Assembly: GCA_019925105.1 (NCBI GenBank)
Contig: JAHGAU010000011.1
Coordinates: forward strand, 744,001-808,000
DNA: 64,000 nucleotides
Source: Niebla homalea
Taxonomy: Eukaryota; Ascomycota; Lecanoromycetes; Lecanorales; Ramalinaceae
Reading direction: 5' to 3'
The position numbers were made by a program, and so were the translations under genes. Positions 50,177-62,033 of the stretch are shown here, one piece after another. The notes beneath the pieces are model-generated. The model saw only the letters and a list, made by a program, of their open reading frames with translations. It ran no database searches and had not been told where the DNA came from. Positions within the stretch are counted from its first letter, which is position 1; the number at the start of each line of letters is the position of its first letter.

Positions 50177-53100
50177 AATATTATTAAAAGAAAAAAAAGG
50201 CCATTATTTATAATAACGTTTACTTTAATATATTAATATAAATAATAATACTTAATAATATATTACGCTTTATATATCTTATGCTCTTATATTAAAACCT
50301 TACTTAATTTTATGGGGGCGGCCGCGATTACGCTTAAAACGGAATATACGAGGAGTACCGGTAAACGATAAAAGTATTATTTCAGTAAACGTTAATAATA
50401 AAGTAATATAAGGTTTATTACGGCGGGTAATAACGATATTATTAAATTCAGGATACGTAATATAGAATTTACGTAATAAATTTAAATATAACTTTAATAA
50501 CGGAAGCTTATTATTTTATTTTATATTTTAAATAACTTATTTAATTAAGTATTTATTATTTTTTTCTTTATAAATAATTCTTTTAATAATATATTCTTTA
50601 TTATTCTCGGAATTAATTTTAAGAATAGGTAGCGCGTTACGGTTAAATTATCTATTAAAAGGGTTTTTTATTAAGTTATTAATTAACTTAAATATATTAA
50701 TTAAAATAATTAATATTATTTTTATATTAACGGGTAATTCGAGCTTATATATAAAATAACTGATTTTCTTAATAATAATAAAAGGTCCGGTACGTTATTA
50801 ATATAATTTATAATTTTTAATATTAAGGATATTATATTTATAATATAACTTTAAATAGATTAAATTATTAATATTAAATTAAATTAATTTATAACTTTAA
50901 TTATACCGGAATTAACTATTATTTATATAAATTTTAATACGTTTTATATTTCTTTACGGTTTTATAATTAAAGTATATTATACTTAGGAATTAAAAAGGT
51001 TATTAAAAGGTTTAAGGGGTTACGGATATTTATATTATAGTAGATTTTATTTAAAGTAAATTTAATTAACGCCGCTTTTAAATTATTTAAAATACCTTAA
51101 ATATATGAAATAATATTTATTTAACTATAATCCGGATACGTAATTATAAAGTAATATAATATAATCTCGACCGTTTAATTAATCCGTTTTAATTAACCGT
51201 TAATTTAAGGGTAATATACGTTAAACGTAAGAATATAAGTATTTATTTCTTTAAATATGGATTTCTAAAAAATAAAAATAAGTTTATAATCTCTATTTAA
51301 TATAATATTAAAAGGAATTGCTTATCCTTATTTTATTAATTTAATTAATAATAATTTTACTTAATTATTAATTTTAAAATTTATATTGCCGGGGAATAAG
51401 AATATTTATTTAAAGAACTTATTAATAACGGTAAAAAGTATATTATAATCGTATTAATTTAATAAAGCGATAATAAAATCTGTATAAATCATATGGAAAA
51501 TAATTAATAAACTTAAAATTAATTAAAATAATTTATAAAATATATACCTTTTAATTTAATTTAAGTTATATTAAAAGTAATACATAATATATTTCCGTAA
51601 TTATTTATTTAACTTAAATAGATATACTGAATTCATTAGTTTATCGTAAGATCGGTTAAAGCTATTATATAATAAATTATTATATACTTATTAAAAAATC
51701 TTATTTTTAAGTTTATTAAATATATATAATCGTAATAAATAATTAACGGGTTTTAATTTATAAATAAGGCCCTCCTTTAATATAAAGCGTGATTTAATTT
51801 TTATATTTTATAGATTTAATTCTTTTTTAATTATTAAGATTTTCTTTAATTTTATTTTTTATATATTCTTTTTTAATTTACCCTTTAAATTTATTTAAAA
51901 TATAAATATAATAAAAAATAATTAATTTATTATTATTTACGTTATTAAGAATTCTAATTTCTATAAATAAAGTTTACGTATTATTAATTAATTATAAGAA
52001 TACGTCGGGAATAATATTTATTAAACTTAATTTATAACGTAACGAAATATTAAATATTAATAAATATTATAACGTATAAATTAAATTAAGATTAAGCTTA
52101 TTAATTATAAAGGGTTTTAAATTTATTTATTTAAAATATTAATAATTACTTTATAATTTATAAAGATTATATAATTAAATTTATAATAATTCGTTTTAAT
52201 TAAATATTTAATTTTACGTATAACCCAAACTGTATCCGTAGTTTCCAATTTTATAAGTTAATAATTTTTCTCGGTTATATTTAAGCTTTTATTAAGGAAT
52301 ATTATTAATTATACTTTATTATATATAATTTTTAATAAATCGTTAATCTTTATAATATTAGAAGGTAATAAGTTATCCTTAATATAATATATTATAACCG
52401 TAATACTTAATTCCTTTAATATATTAATATTATTAAATAAGGGTTAATTAAGATTATAATATATAAGAAATAACGGTTTTAAAAACGCGTTTTTTAAATC
52501 CTTAAAAATATAGTCCTCTTCTTAAATAAATATAAACTTAATTTAAGATATCTTTTGTTTATAGCGTAAACCGGTATACTTTAGATTTGCTTTTCTTAAA
52601 TCTATAATAAAAAAGGTTTTACGTACTTAAAATAAGGTAACGTCTTAAGTATAGTTCTTTATTCCGGTACGTAATTAATTTATAAGATTAAAGAAGACTT
52701 TAAAATTTCTTAATAAGTTAAGAAATTTAAAATTTTATATAACCTTAATTTTATTATTAAGCGTATATATCCTTAAAGAATTAATTTATTAATTAAGGAA
52801 TTTAATTATAAAGTAACCGATAAATAATTTTATCGGCGAAAGGTTTACGCGTTTATTTTTAAGAATTTAAAAAACTTAACGTAAATAAATAATATGCTTT
52901 TTTAGAAAATAATTAAAAATAATCATATTATCTATAAATACTTACGTAAAATCTTATATTAAATATAATATATGATTTATTTATCTTTATATATATAAAA
53001 AACTATTTTTAAAACTTATTAATATAACCGAAGATTCCTTTTAATTTTTATAAAAGATAATATAGAATTTATATTAATCGAACTTATGTATAAGAAATTA

Positions 53101-56100
53101 ATAAAAATAACTATAAACGTTAATTGCGATAATATGTTCGTAATTTATAATTAAAAAAACTGTTTCTTATTATAATAATAGCGGGTATAAATCGGATATT
53201 ATAATTTTATTAAGTAATTAAATATTAATTATAATATGGCCCTTACGTTTATTTAAAATATTACGTTAAATAATAAAAGCAAAATATGAAAATTCTATAA
53301 ATTATATAAATTAATATAGCTTACCCTTATTATATGTTTTATTTAAAGTTTAATTTATAACCTTTTAATCTTTATGCTTAATATTATATATTCTTTTAAA
53401 TTTAATAATTATATTAGTTTTCTGGAATATTAATTATAATATTATTATTTTTAAAAATACTATTAAATTTTTTTAGCGATATTATTTAATTAAATTTATA
53501 TATTTCCGTTATATATATAAATCTTAACGCGGTTAAATAAAACCTATTCCTTATGGTTATTGATTTATAATAACCGGTTTAAATAAGTCTTTAAATAATT
53601 AAAAGTTATAAAAATCATTCTAAAGAATATAAAGATTAATATTATTATTATAATAGTTTTATAAATTTATAACTTGGATTTTTAGGTTTTCCATCTATAA
53701 GTAATAAATGGTATTAATAAACTTAAGACTATTATATAATAAAGTTACGGGGGTAAATCGTATAGAATTTTAAGTCTTATTTTACGTAATAAGTTAATTT
53801 TTTAATTAATATTATTTTTAATTTAAATAATTAATATTTTTAAGTTAACGATATATATAAATATATTATTTCGGAATTTAAGATTATAAAATAATATTAA
53901 TTACAGTTTAAAGATAAAATCCCGGGACTTTAATAATTCTTTTAAAGTCTTTTTTTTTAATATATAATTAATATTTATATTATATTATAAGCTAGGACTT
54001 AAGTTTATTATTTTATATAAATTATACGTTATAATTATATTACTTCCTTTATAAAAATAATTATTTTAATATTTATATTTTTATAAGTATTAATAATATA
54101 TTTTTAATTATTAAAATTAATTATGATTTTATTAAAAGTTCTAATATCGGTAATAATCAGAATATTAATAAGTAAATTACGTATTAAATAAATTTCAATT
54201 AAGATTTTTCTTAAGGTAAATATCGTATTCTTCTTTTTAAGAAGAATAAATTAAATATTATAAATCTATCGGTAATTAACTTAAAATTATTAACGTTTAT
54301 AACCGGAATTAACTTAAGTAATTTCTGGATTTTAAAATTTAAATCTAAAATTTAAAAGAATATAATATTATGATCGGTAATTATAATAAGATACCCGTTA
54401 TTTATATAAAAATTCATTACGGCTAAATTAAAGGTAAATTGGACTTTACTTATAATATATTAATATACCTTAAAGGTAAAGTTTATAGAATACGTACTTT
54501 TTATTACGGTAAAGCTAATAATTATAAATAATATATTATTAATTTATTAAATTTATGTATATTAATTATTAACGGATTAAATCCGTTAATTTAGTAAAAA
54601 AGCCTTAAAAGTATTTAAGTTTATTTTTTCTCATTTTTAGCAATTATATTTAAAATAAATAAAAAGTTTATTTCGCGATAAGTATTTTAATATATATTTA
54701 ATATATTAATAATATACGGGGAATTAATAAATTAAATGTATTTCTTCTATAATAAAATCGTTATTATCTTAAAATCCTTTTAATTCCTCTTTATCGGGTA
54801 ATATATTCTCCTTTTCTTTATCCTTAAATATAAAAACTTAATTGACCTTTTATTTTATATAATACGTTTAATATTTAAAATCGGACCCTTTTTTTAAAGG
54901 CCTTAATTTTCCTTGGCTTAACGTTAATATTTTCTTTTATAACGTTAAGGGTAATTACCGTTATCCTTTTTCTTAAAGGCGTATATTATAAGCTTTATTT
55001 TATTTATACGCTTAAGAAAATAATACTAATAATTTAAAAAAGGATTAATTTCTGAATTTTCTGTAAAATTCCGGTTATTTTAAAATAACGCATCCGTTTT
55101 ACGATTTTACGGATATATCTGTAATAATATACGATATTTAATAATATAAATTTATTAATTGTATTTAAATTTATTTATAAGCTTAAAATAATTATTAATA
55201 ATAATAATCATAATTAATAATTATAGATTACATTAAAGTTCTAAGTTTAACCCGTTATAAATAAGTATAAGTTAATTTTAAATATTATTAAAATTCAATA
55301 TATATATAGCCCATAAAATAATTTACGTATATTTACGGGGCTTTCGGTTCCGAAAAATATTATTTATAATATATTTTTTAATAATTAAAATATTCAAGCC
55401 GACTTATTAAAACGGCTTAAATTTAATAATAATTTAAGAAGTTTATTTAATTAAACTATTATTATATTTAATCAGTTATTTCTTAATATTTAATAACTTT
55501 ATAATCTATTACTTCAAAGCGGTATTTCTTAAGTATAATTATAGGTTATTCCGTAATAATTATATATTTATTATTTAAGTAATATTTTTTAATCGATTAA
55601 TAAAGATATATATATTCCGGAAAAAAATATATTTCCCGGAATACATAATTATAGGAGCTATATTGGAGGACTTATTTTTATAAAAAAAGTTAAAAAATCC
55701 GATATTACCGGGATTAAAATTTATCAATCGGTTGAACTATAAGCTTTTTATTAATTATATTATATTATTAAAAAAAAAGAATAAATTATTATTAAGATTA
55801 TTTTATTATTAATTTTATATAATAATAAGAATTAATACCTTATAATTATATTATTTATTCTTTAATAAAACCTACCATTTTTAACCGATTAAATAAATTA
55901 ATAAATTAAGTGAAAATTGCTTTTTTAATAAAGGTATTTTTTATTTAATATAATAAGCCTAGGTTTAATAAACATAATTTTAATATATTAAATTTATTAA
56001 GCTTAAATTCTGATTTCATACTTAAAGTTAAAGGGGAGTATTATAATATTAACGTTAATATAAAAGGTAAATGTGGTGATTATTATAATAATAGAAAATT

Positions 56101-56749
56101 ATTTAATAAAAGTAATAGTCTTATAATATTAAGTTTTTAAGGACTTTAATTATATTAATATAATTTAAATTTACCTGATTTTATTAAGGTTAATAACGAT
56201 CTATATAATAATTATAATAATAATAAAACGTCTTTAAAATATAATAGATTACGTTAAAATACTATAAAATCTAAAATCCAGTTTTTAAAAATTAAATTAA
56301 AAAAAGTAATAAATTCTATAGCTTCAGAAGATTTTAATTAAAGTAATCTGCTTATAATAAATATAGTTAAATTATTTAATTATTAATTATTTTTAATTAT
56401 TTAAATAATTCCTTCTGAAGTTAAGTATAAAGTTGCTACGGCTATTAAGTTACCGGATTTTAATAAGGTGTTTAATTAATATATTAAAATAATAATATTT
56501 AAATCCGGTAATACTTAAGAAATTTATAATATATATATATTTTTTTTATAGTCCTATTTCTAGTTTTTCTTTAAAGGCATTTAAAAGCGAATTAAAAACG
56601 GTATTTTAAAGGATATAAAGCTAATACTTTTAATATTACTATAAAAAAAAGTATTTATTATAGTTAATAAATTAATACTTTAATTTATATTAACGGATCT
56701 TGCGATATACGTTAATATAATATTAATATAAGTAGTTATTACTATTATT

Positions 56750-56904
56750 TATTGGTATATAAACCAAAAAGTGTAATAATATATAAATAATAACTCTACC
56801 TGAATGCAGATGGGATCCTAAGGATCATCTGTCCTCTACGTATAAGAGTATCCTACACCTATCAATGCTCCCGCGTGTCCCCCATGCTATGTATGCACAT
56901 AATA
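56750..56904 (-). repeat. Copia-B LTR (right; 5' in element orientation)
   Basis: The left third is RIPed (TATTGGTATATAAACC) and the rest is nearly unmutated (CTCCCGCGTGTCCCCCATGC). Clean sequence grows toward host island 3. Confidence 0.85.
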
Positions 56905-57308
56905 AAAGGCTTACCAGACGGCCTTTTATTAACGGTATTATAAGTATACCGGTGTATAAAGTGCGGTAAGTATACGGTTATCAAACGGTCCTTGGGATGG
57001 ACATAAATACGGTCGTTGTCACGGTATAATTAGACAAGCATAGTGGTAGACTTAATATAAGTGATTCGGCTTACTCACCCTTACCCTGCACCCATTTGCG
57101 CATATTGCATCAATCTCAGCTGAAGCTGAGCCTCAGCCCTACCGGAGCGAAGCGGCTCTACCTTGTTCCGCTTGCTTGGCGCGCACCCTTCCGTACTTCT
57201 TATCATGGTTTGCGGTACTAGCGAGCATGGTAGCCTAGCGTCTTGGCGCACCCACATAACTAGGAACAGTTACCACTCAATACCTGCACTTCGTCTTTTT
57301 CCCTGACA

Positions 57309-57458
57309 AATGGTAGCAATAGCTGAGTTTCGATTCTACTCATGTCGTTACACATGAGAGGGACCATGGACATAGCCTCACCGAACCACCGGCAGACTGT
57401 GGTGCATACAAAGCACCTAGCTTAATGAACTACCGACTTCCAGGCACCCTTTAGTTGA
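57309..57458. other. Host island 3, start; inverted copy of an island 2 block
   Basis: The first 48 bases (AATGGTAGCAATAGCTGAGT...) are the reverse complement of 35,129-35,176 with a few differences. No gene is seen in the rest. Confidence 0.6.
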
Positions 57459-57782
57459 CGGACCATATGCTGTGCGCAGTATACCTGTACCTGGAGTAAT
57501 GAACCAGTGGATGATACGCTCTCCTGCAGCAACTCCTCACTTGAGAAGACCCATGGACACGGCAGTCAGCCACCAACCCCATCCTCCGCAATTCCAGTGC
57601 TCATGACGAGCAACAAAGACTTCACATTCATGAAGGTCGACAGAGACAAGTCAGGCATGATGGGAAGAGAAGGATACTCTACTATACGCCATAGGGTCGG
57701 CGCAAAGACCTCACCACCACATGCTTCACGATCAGCACATAGACCACACCGGGAGCATACACACCATCGCAACGGCAATTAA
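57459..57782 (+). CDS. Hypothetical open frame, 107 codons
   Basis: Open from TGA at 57,456-57,458 to TAA at 57,780-57,782. It has a Cys/Ser-rich start (TCTWSNEPVDDTLSCSNSSL), then VLMTSNKDFTFMKVDRDKSG, and ends in a His/Arg-rich tail. The first in-frame ATG is only about halfway along (VLMTSN). No family is recognised; it may be an exon or a gene piece. The opposing frame at 57,566-57,778 is weaker. Confidence 0.3.
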   Translation, partial: RTICCAQYTCTWSNEPVDDTLSCSNSSLEKTHGHGSQPPTPSSAIPVLMTSNKDFTFMKVDRDKSGMMGREGYSTIRHRVGAKTSPPHASRSAHRPHREHTHHRNGN

Positions 57783-57887
57783 CGAGTCATCATTCAATCC
57801 ATATGACAGTCACGGCTTCAGCTAGCCAAGCCATAAAAGCAAAAGCATGGACACACAAGCAAGGGTAACAAGGACATACGCTTACCC
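57783..57887. other. Leader of paralogous sequence, copy 2
   Basis: Short stretches (a GACAGTCACGGCTTCAGC region, TACGCTTACCC) resemble the sequence upstream of copy 1, so the similarity between islands 1 and 3 begins here. The frame leading into copy 2 is closed by a TAA at about 57,832, where copy 1 also has stops. Confidence 0.4.
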
Positions 57888-58187
57888 GGTAAAACCACGG
57901 AGATGTCGTTTTTGAACGATTCAGCTCAAATCCAATCGCTCAAAATCCACGACTATTTCCCGGGTGGCGGTCCCGCTCGGTTCTCGTCAGCACCCTACCT
58001 CACTGCTCACCAACCACACATTCAAACAACGTCATTCATGTACTCGGGGCTTGCTCTCAGTCACCTCTACCACCGAGTCAGTCAATATTCATGGTGTTTT
58101 GTGATGGATGGTCCGACGTGGGCGTCGGCTTTTTCCTTTTTATGGGCACTTGCCCCAATAGCGCCGACTTTTGCATGGAAAAGCTGA
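57888..58187 (+). CDS. Paralogous sequence, copy 2 (94-aa ORF)
   Basis: An ATG-started frame (57,903) reads MSFLNDSAQIQSLKIHDYFP, then GGGPARFSSAP and later GLALSHLYHRVSQYSWCF, to TAG at 58,185-58,187. Copy 1 on the other strand at 22,848-23,201 shares GKTTE just upstream, FLN.SA, IHDYF.GG and LSHLYHR. In copy 2 all blocks lie in one frame; in copy 1 the last is out of phase. The C-terminal part is hydrophobic and Trp-rich (WASAFSFLWALAPIAPTFAW), possibly one membrane segment. No known family or signal peptide is apparent. Confidence 0.5.
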   Translation, partial: GKTTEMSFLNDSAQIQSLKIHDYFPGGGPARFSSAPYLTAHQPHIQTTSFMYSGLALSHLYHRVSQYSWCFVMDGPTWASAFSFLWALAPIAPTFAWKS

Positions 58188-58930
58188 GAGATAAACAAGG
58201 CCTCCCTCCACCTGAAGAGACGCCTAATACCTACATCCTATCAGAGCTACCACCCAAAATCACCGGACGGAGAACTTAAGAGCTAAGCGAGGCCTTCATT
58301 ATAAATGACGCCTGACCCCCGCATCCTGCTTTGGCTACCACCCAAAAATCACTGCGTTTCCGCTGGAGAACTTGAGAGCTTAGCAAGCCCTTTAGAAAGA
58401 GGCAACTGCCCGATGCCCGTATAACCCTACTATGAAAGGCCAAAATACACCGTGAGTTGAATGGAGGACCTGTGAGCTAAGCAAAGGCCCCGGTCGGCTG
58501 AGACCACGCCTTCAAGCTGAGGCGACGCCCCGTTGCCCGCTTGTCCCCATCGCAACAAGGCCAACCATACCGTGTCTTTATTGTTTAACCAGAGCTGAAC
58601 GAGGTCTTCATCATTGTATGCGCAAAAGCGACGCCTGACCCCCTCATGTCCCTATTACTATCACCCAACATCACCTTACTGAGCCTGGAGACCCTACTTT
58701 ATGAGCAGGCACTCCTTACGCATTAAGTGATGCACCCCCATATGCTCCCGTTACTACAACCAGACTCATCGCCGTTCGGTCGGAAGACTTAAGTACTAAG
58801 TAAAACGCTCGTATATCTAAGGAGCTATATAAATAAAGCCAAGCTCGATACCCGCATGGCCCCACTATAACAGGCCCAAAATCATCTCGTTTTAAATAAG
58901 ATACTGAGAGCTAAGTAAGACTTTTAATAC
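58188..58930. repeat. Degenerate repeat array with GAGCTAAGC core
   Basis: Blocks of the form GAGAACTTAAGAGCTAAGCG occur near 58,270, 58,365, 58,460, 58,590, 58,785 and 58,900. Each is followed by variants of GGCGACGCCCGATGCCCGTA and a CCAAAATCACCGTG block. Spacing ranges from about 93 to 200 bp. One more copy lies at 38,221-38,310 on the far side of Copia-A. The array is non-coding and RIP increases toward its right end. Confidence 0.6.
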
Positions 58931-59229
58931 CTCCTGCAATTAATTACTTAAGCATTTAATTTTACGGGGGGCCTTAAAAGCCCTATACTTTTCGCCCGAT
59001 GTTATACTAATTTAGCATTATTTCGTTAGAACGTATCGCTTAGGAATTAAGCCCCTACGATCCTAACGATTTATACCATCTTTCCTTCTATTAAAAATAC
59101 GTAAATAGTTAAAGCTTAAAAGTATTAAGTATATTAGGCATTAACCTTAATTATTACTTTAAAATGCCTCATTATACTCTTAATAAGCGCTATAAAAAAT
59201 GCTTTATTATTAAACTATTACGTTCTTTT
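58931..59229. other. RIPed transition zone
   Basis: Composition falls from balanced to AT-rich. No open frame, LTR or RNA was recognised. Confidence 0.4.
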
Positions 59230-59445
59230 AAAGGTTAAATATATATAGCTTTATAAGCTTCGCTTAATTTATCGGCGATATCCTTTAATTTGCGTTATAA
59301 GTACTTAATCGGATTTAAGTATAAGGAGTATAATAATTAAATAAGGATTTCTATATTTATCTTATAGAATTAATCCTTTATTTTATATTTATATAATTAA
59401 GGCCGCGTTCAAGATTAATATAGCCTTATTACTATTACCGAAAAA
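59230..59445 (-). pseudogene. Tc1/mariner-type DDE transposase C-terminal relic
   Basis: On the minus strand one frame reads NIEILI-stop-LLYSLYLNPI, then KYL-stop-RKLKDIADKLSEAYKA. This matches the family motif PPYSPDLNPIEYLWRKLKD, in which the Glu after NPI is the third catalytic residue. Here the Glu codon has become Lys and the Trp codon a stop (both G-to-A), and each Pro of PPY has changed. A preceding piece, LYKYKIKD, resembles the IHKYK stretch after the second catalytic Asp, one base out of phase. No terminal inverted repeats were found. It is clearly inactive. Confidence 0.6.
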
Positions 59446-60700
59446 CGTATAATATAGCTGAAGAATCTAGGAGATAAGCAATTACACTATCAACCCGAAA
59501 GGATTTCGGTGGAACTGTACGTATTATTCTGCGTATTTCTGTACGAGCTTCTCTGGGTTAAATATATTATCCCTCCCTGAAAGGAATACGGCAGCTAAGA
59601 AAACCTTTATATCTTTAAAACGTAACCTTAATCAATAGGCTCTTAAAAGGAGAACATTACGTTATAGACTTAATAATACCGCCTTTAATATTCTTATTAA
59701 CGACTAAAAGTAATACAACAATAGCAAGTTTATTACTTACTCCCTTTAATGCCTTTAAGTTAACACTTTTTAGTGGACTCTGGCTCGGAATTTTGACAGT
59801 TATTAATATCTTCTTTAGCCTTATCGTTAAACTCATTAATTTACCCTCGCAATCCTTTACTATTAGTCTCCGCTTACCGAAATCTTAAAGATACCGTATC
59901 GGGTTATAAAAGCTTACGACCTTATCCTTATTTAAAACGCCCGACCTACCACCGTTAACTGTTCCCATCTCCTCTCTTTTTTAAGCTACTTTAACAGTTA
60001 TACCTTCCATCCTAATTAAGTATTTCTATTATTTTAAGGACTTTATCCTAGTTTATTTCTGCCGCCTTCAGATTTCTCAACGTAAGTATTAACGTAAGTA
60101 CCTCCAGCACGGCAGAATTAACGAAAATTTCATTTTAAATTAAAGGCAACCGAAAGCCTATATTATAGCATTATATCCAGTAATTAATTAAGCGGCATTA
60201 AGTAAAAAGGGAAATAAAAAAGGAATTTGGGAAAGCATAGGCGGTAAATCCAAGGAGACTTTCCTTTTTTTTAATATATTAAAGAGGATTCATAAAAGTC
60301 TTTAAAAAGGTTTATTAAGAAATATCTATTATCGAAGTAATTTAATACGGAATATTTACTTAAAAGGAATTATTGTTACTCTCTGGTTTTCAACGTATAC
60401 GCTTTATATTATTAATTTATTGCTATTTTCTATGGTTATAAGTAATACGATTTCTTAAACCCTATTTAGGAAATAATAGTACCGTTTAACGTCAACGCAG
60501 GATCCCGGCTTCCTTAATTATAAAAATTTCCTCATAGGCAGCTGCCTAATTTAAGGGATATTTTAGCTTAATAGCCAGTAAAGCGGCGATAGGCTTAAAT
60601 TATTTAGTATGATTTATCCAAACTAAGGTATCGCCCCAAGAAAGAAGCTTAAAGATTTAATGAAATGTCTTTATTATGCTTATAATTAAGTAGAGAAGAT
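59446..60700. other. Partly RIPed sequence, perhaps the rest of the DNA transposon
   Basis: Mixed composition with CAAC/GTT-rich, less mutated patches (59,455-59,575; 60,055-60,125). Minus-strand frames are short. It is the place where the N-terminal half of a Tc1-type transposase would lie, but I saw no helix-turn-helix or first catalytic Asp motif. Confidence 0.35.
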
Positions 60701-61130
60701 GATTTATTACGTTATATTATCCCTTAACTTATATATATAATTAAGACCAGGACAATGCGATCGGTATAATTCTCAGCGTAAGGGGAAAGAGACGAGGTTA
60801 TAGCCTGCTCCGGTAAACGGCAGGAAATAATAATAACGGAGGAGGCTCCGGAGATCTAATATTTAACGCTGGAGGAGGCTAGCGTATCCGAATAAAAAGA
60901 CCAGTCTCGAAGGGTATATAAGGGGACCGAGGGCGCGCGTTACCGAGGAGAATGGACCCAATCGCAGTACGAAACTATTTGGCGCTAGTATTTACGGGCT
61001 TTAATAAAGTATTTAAGGAACTATATTACCCTTAATCCTCTTAAGCCTCGCGTGGAAGAATCGTTCCGTAATAAGATTCCGTTCAAGCACGTAAAGCTTC
61101 GTTTAATTTAGTTGCTTATAAGGTATATAG
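60701..61130 (+). other. GC-retaining segment with a TATA-like box
   Basis: A patch with much less RIP includes GGGAAAGAGACGAGG, GGAGGAGGCTCCGGAG and TATATAAG at 60,915-60,922, followed by GGGGACCGAGGGCGCGCGTT. It could be part of an LTR or of a promoter. A second copy, which would decide, was not found in the window. Confidence 0.3.
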
Positions 61131-61990
61131 TAAGCCGGCCGGTTAGCCTCAGAAAAACAGGGGTTATTAGGGATAATAATTCCCTAAGTCTTACATAGTA
61201 GGCTAGTAATAAACTCCGTTTTAAAGGGGTTAAGGATGGGTATTAAGCAGCGGTAATAAGCGGTTAAGGATAGGCACTTAATTTCTTATAATAATTATAC
61301 TTCCTTAATGGATCGTTTTACGATATGGATATAGTACGAGGTTTAACGTTAATCTAGATAAATAGGGGAAAGCCGGTAAAGCCCTAATATAAACGGATAG
61401 GTTAAAATAGAGTCGCATAATATTTAAATCTTTTATAAATATTGATTAAGTATAGGCTAATCGGGTAAGCGTAGCTTACGTATATTTTAATTATTGTAAT
61501 ATCTTAAAATCTCGCAAGTTTTATTTTATCCTCGGTAATTTAAAGAAACTTAAGAATAAGTAATTTCTAGAGTTTAGGCGTTTTTTAATCTTATAACGAT
61601 AACTCGTAGTATTTTTACGCGTATATAAAATTATGTTTACTATATAAGTAATACTTAAACTATATTATTAAATTATATATATATTTATTATCGTATATTT
61701 AACGTTATTTACTTTATAACGTTATAATTATTCTATATTACATTATATACTAAGGGTTTTTAAAGTAGAAATCGTAAATTTTCGGAAACCTAGGTTTTCT
61801 GGTTTTCTTGGGTTTTAAAATTTAAGGATACGTAAGAACTTTTTAATTTTACCGCGAGGTTTTATGAAACCTAAGCTAAATTTATTATTAATCCTAATTA
61901 AAAGAGACTTATATATCCTATTACAGTGTTAATGACTCCTTATAGTGTTATCCAGTGTATATACGTATTAACTTAGAAGTATTATATATA
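61131..61990. other. AT-rich sequence, nothing identified
   Basis: RIPed, without frames, repeats or RNA that I can recognise. A GTAGCTTACG / CGTAAGCTAC-like short palindrome lies at about 61,470-61,481. Confidence 0.35.
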
Positions 61991-61996
61991 TTAGAG

Positions 61997-62028
61997 TACC
62001 TGGCCGTATTTCTCAGAACGGCCGGGTA
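61997..62028. repeat. 11-bp inverted repeat followed by a T run
   Basis: TACCTGGCCGT (61,997-62,007) pairs with ACGGCCGGGTA (62,018-62,028) with one mismatch and a 10-base loop, and TTTTTTA follows. It looks like a hairpin at an element end. A bacterial-type terminator is not expected in this genome. Confidence 0.5.
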
Positions 62029-62033
62029 TTTTT

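Larger units (their letters stand above)
50022..56904 (-). mobile_element. Copia-B, LTR retrotransposon inside the Copia-A LTR
   Basis: A 6,883-bp element with 155-bp LTRs (50,022-50,176 and 56,750-56,904) and TSD AAAGG (50,017-50,021 and 56,905-56,909). LTR ends are TGTTGG...AATA (from AACA). Orientation is set by a minus-strand frame at 52,915-52,945 reading VFIDNMIIF, the RIPed copia reverse transcriptase motif VFVDDMIIF. The interior (6.57 kb) is otherwise too decayed to mark domains. It is longer than the other two copia elements, so it may contain an unrecognised insert, perhaps near 56,020-56,100, where a purine tract AAAGGGGAGTA appears. Confidence 0.8.
38481..57112 (+). mobile_element. 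Copia-A, full LTR retrotransposon hosting three insertions
   Basis: Ends are TGATGCA...TGCATCA with TSD ATCTC (38,476-38,480 and 57,113-57,117). LTRs are 269 bp each: 38,481-38,749, and 49,956-50,021 plus 56,910-57,112 once Copia-B is removed. Taking out solo LTR 2, LINE B and Copia-B with their TSDs leaves 5,778 bp. Integrase, reverse transcriptase and RNase H relics lie in copia order on the plus strand. RIP has closed every frame, but the outer LTR ends facing the host islands are almost unmutated. Confidence 0.92.
49956..57112 (+). repeat. Copia-A 3' LTR, split by Copia-B
   Basis: The left part (49,956-50,021, 66 bp) is RIPed. The right part (56,910-57,112, 203 bp) becomes progressively unmutated toward host island 3. 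The uninterrupted sequence CATAAAGGCCTACCAGACGG in the 5' LTR (38,539-38,558) is the empty site for Copia-B. Confidence 0.9.
38469..57308 (-). mobile_element. Solo LTR 3, split by Copia-A
   Basis: The two pieces (38,469-38,480 and 57,118-57,308) join through the ATCTC target site to a 203-bp block that on the plus strand starts TGTTAGGATCTC and ends CCCTGACA. In reverse it starts TGTCAGGGAAAAAGACGAAG like solo LTR 1 and ends CTAACA like solo LTR 2, so it is the longest copy of that family. No TSD was found (CAAAT on the left, AATGG on the right). Confidence 0.75.
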
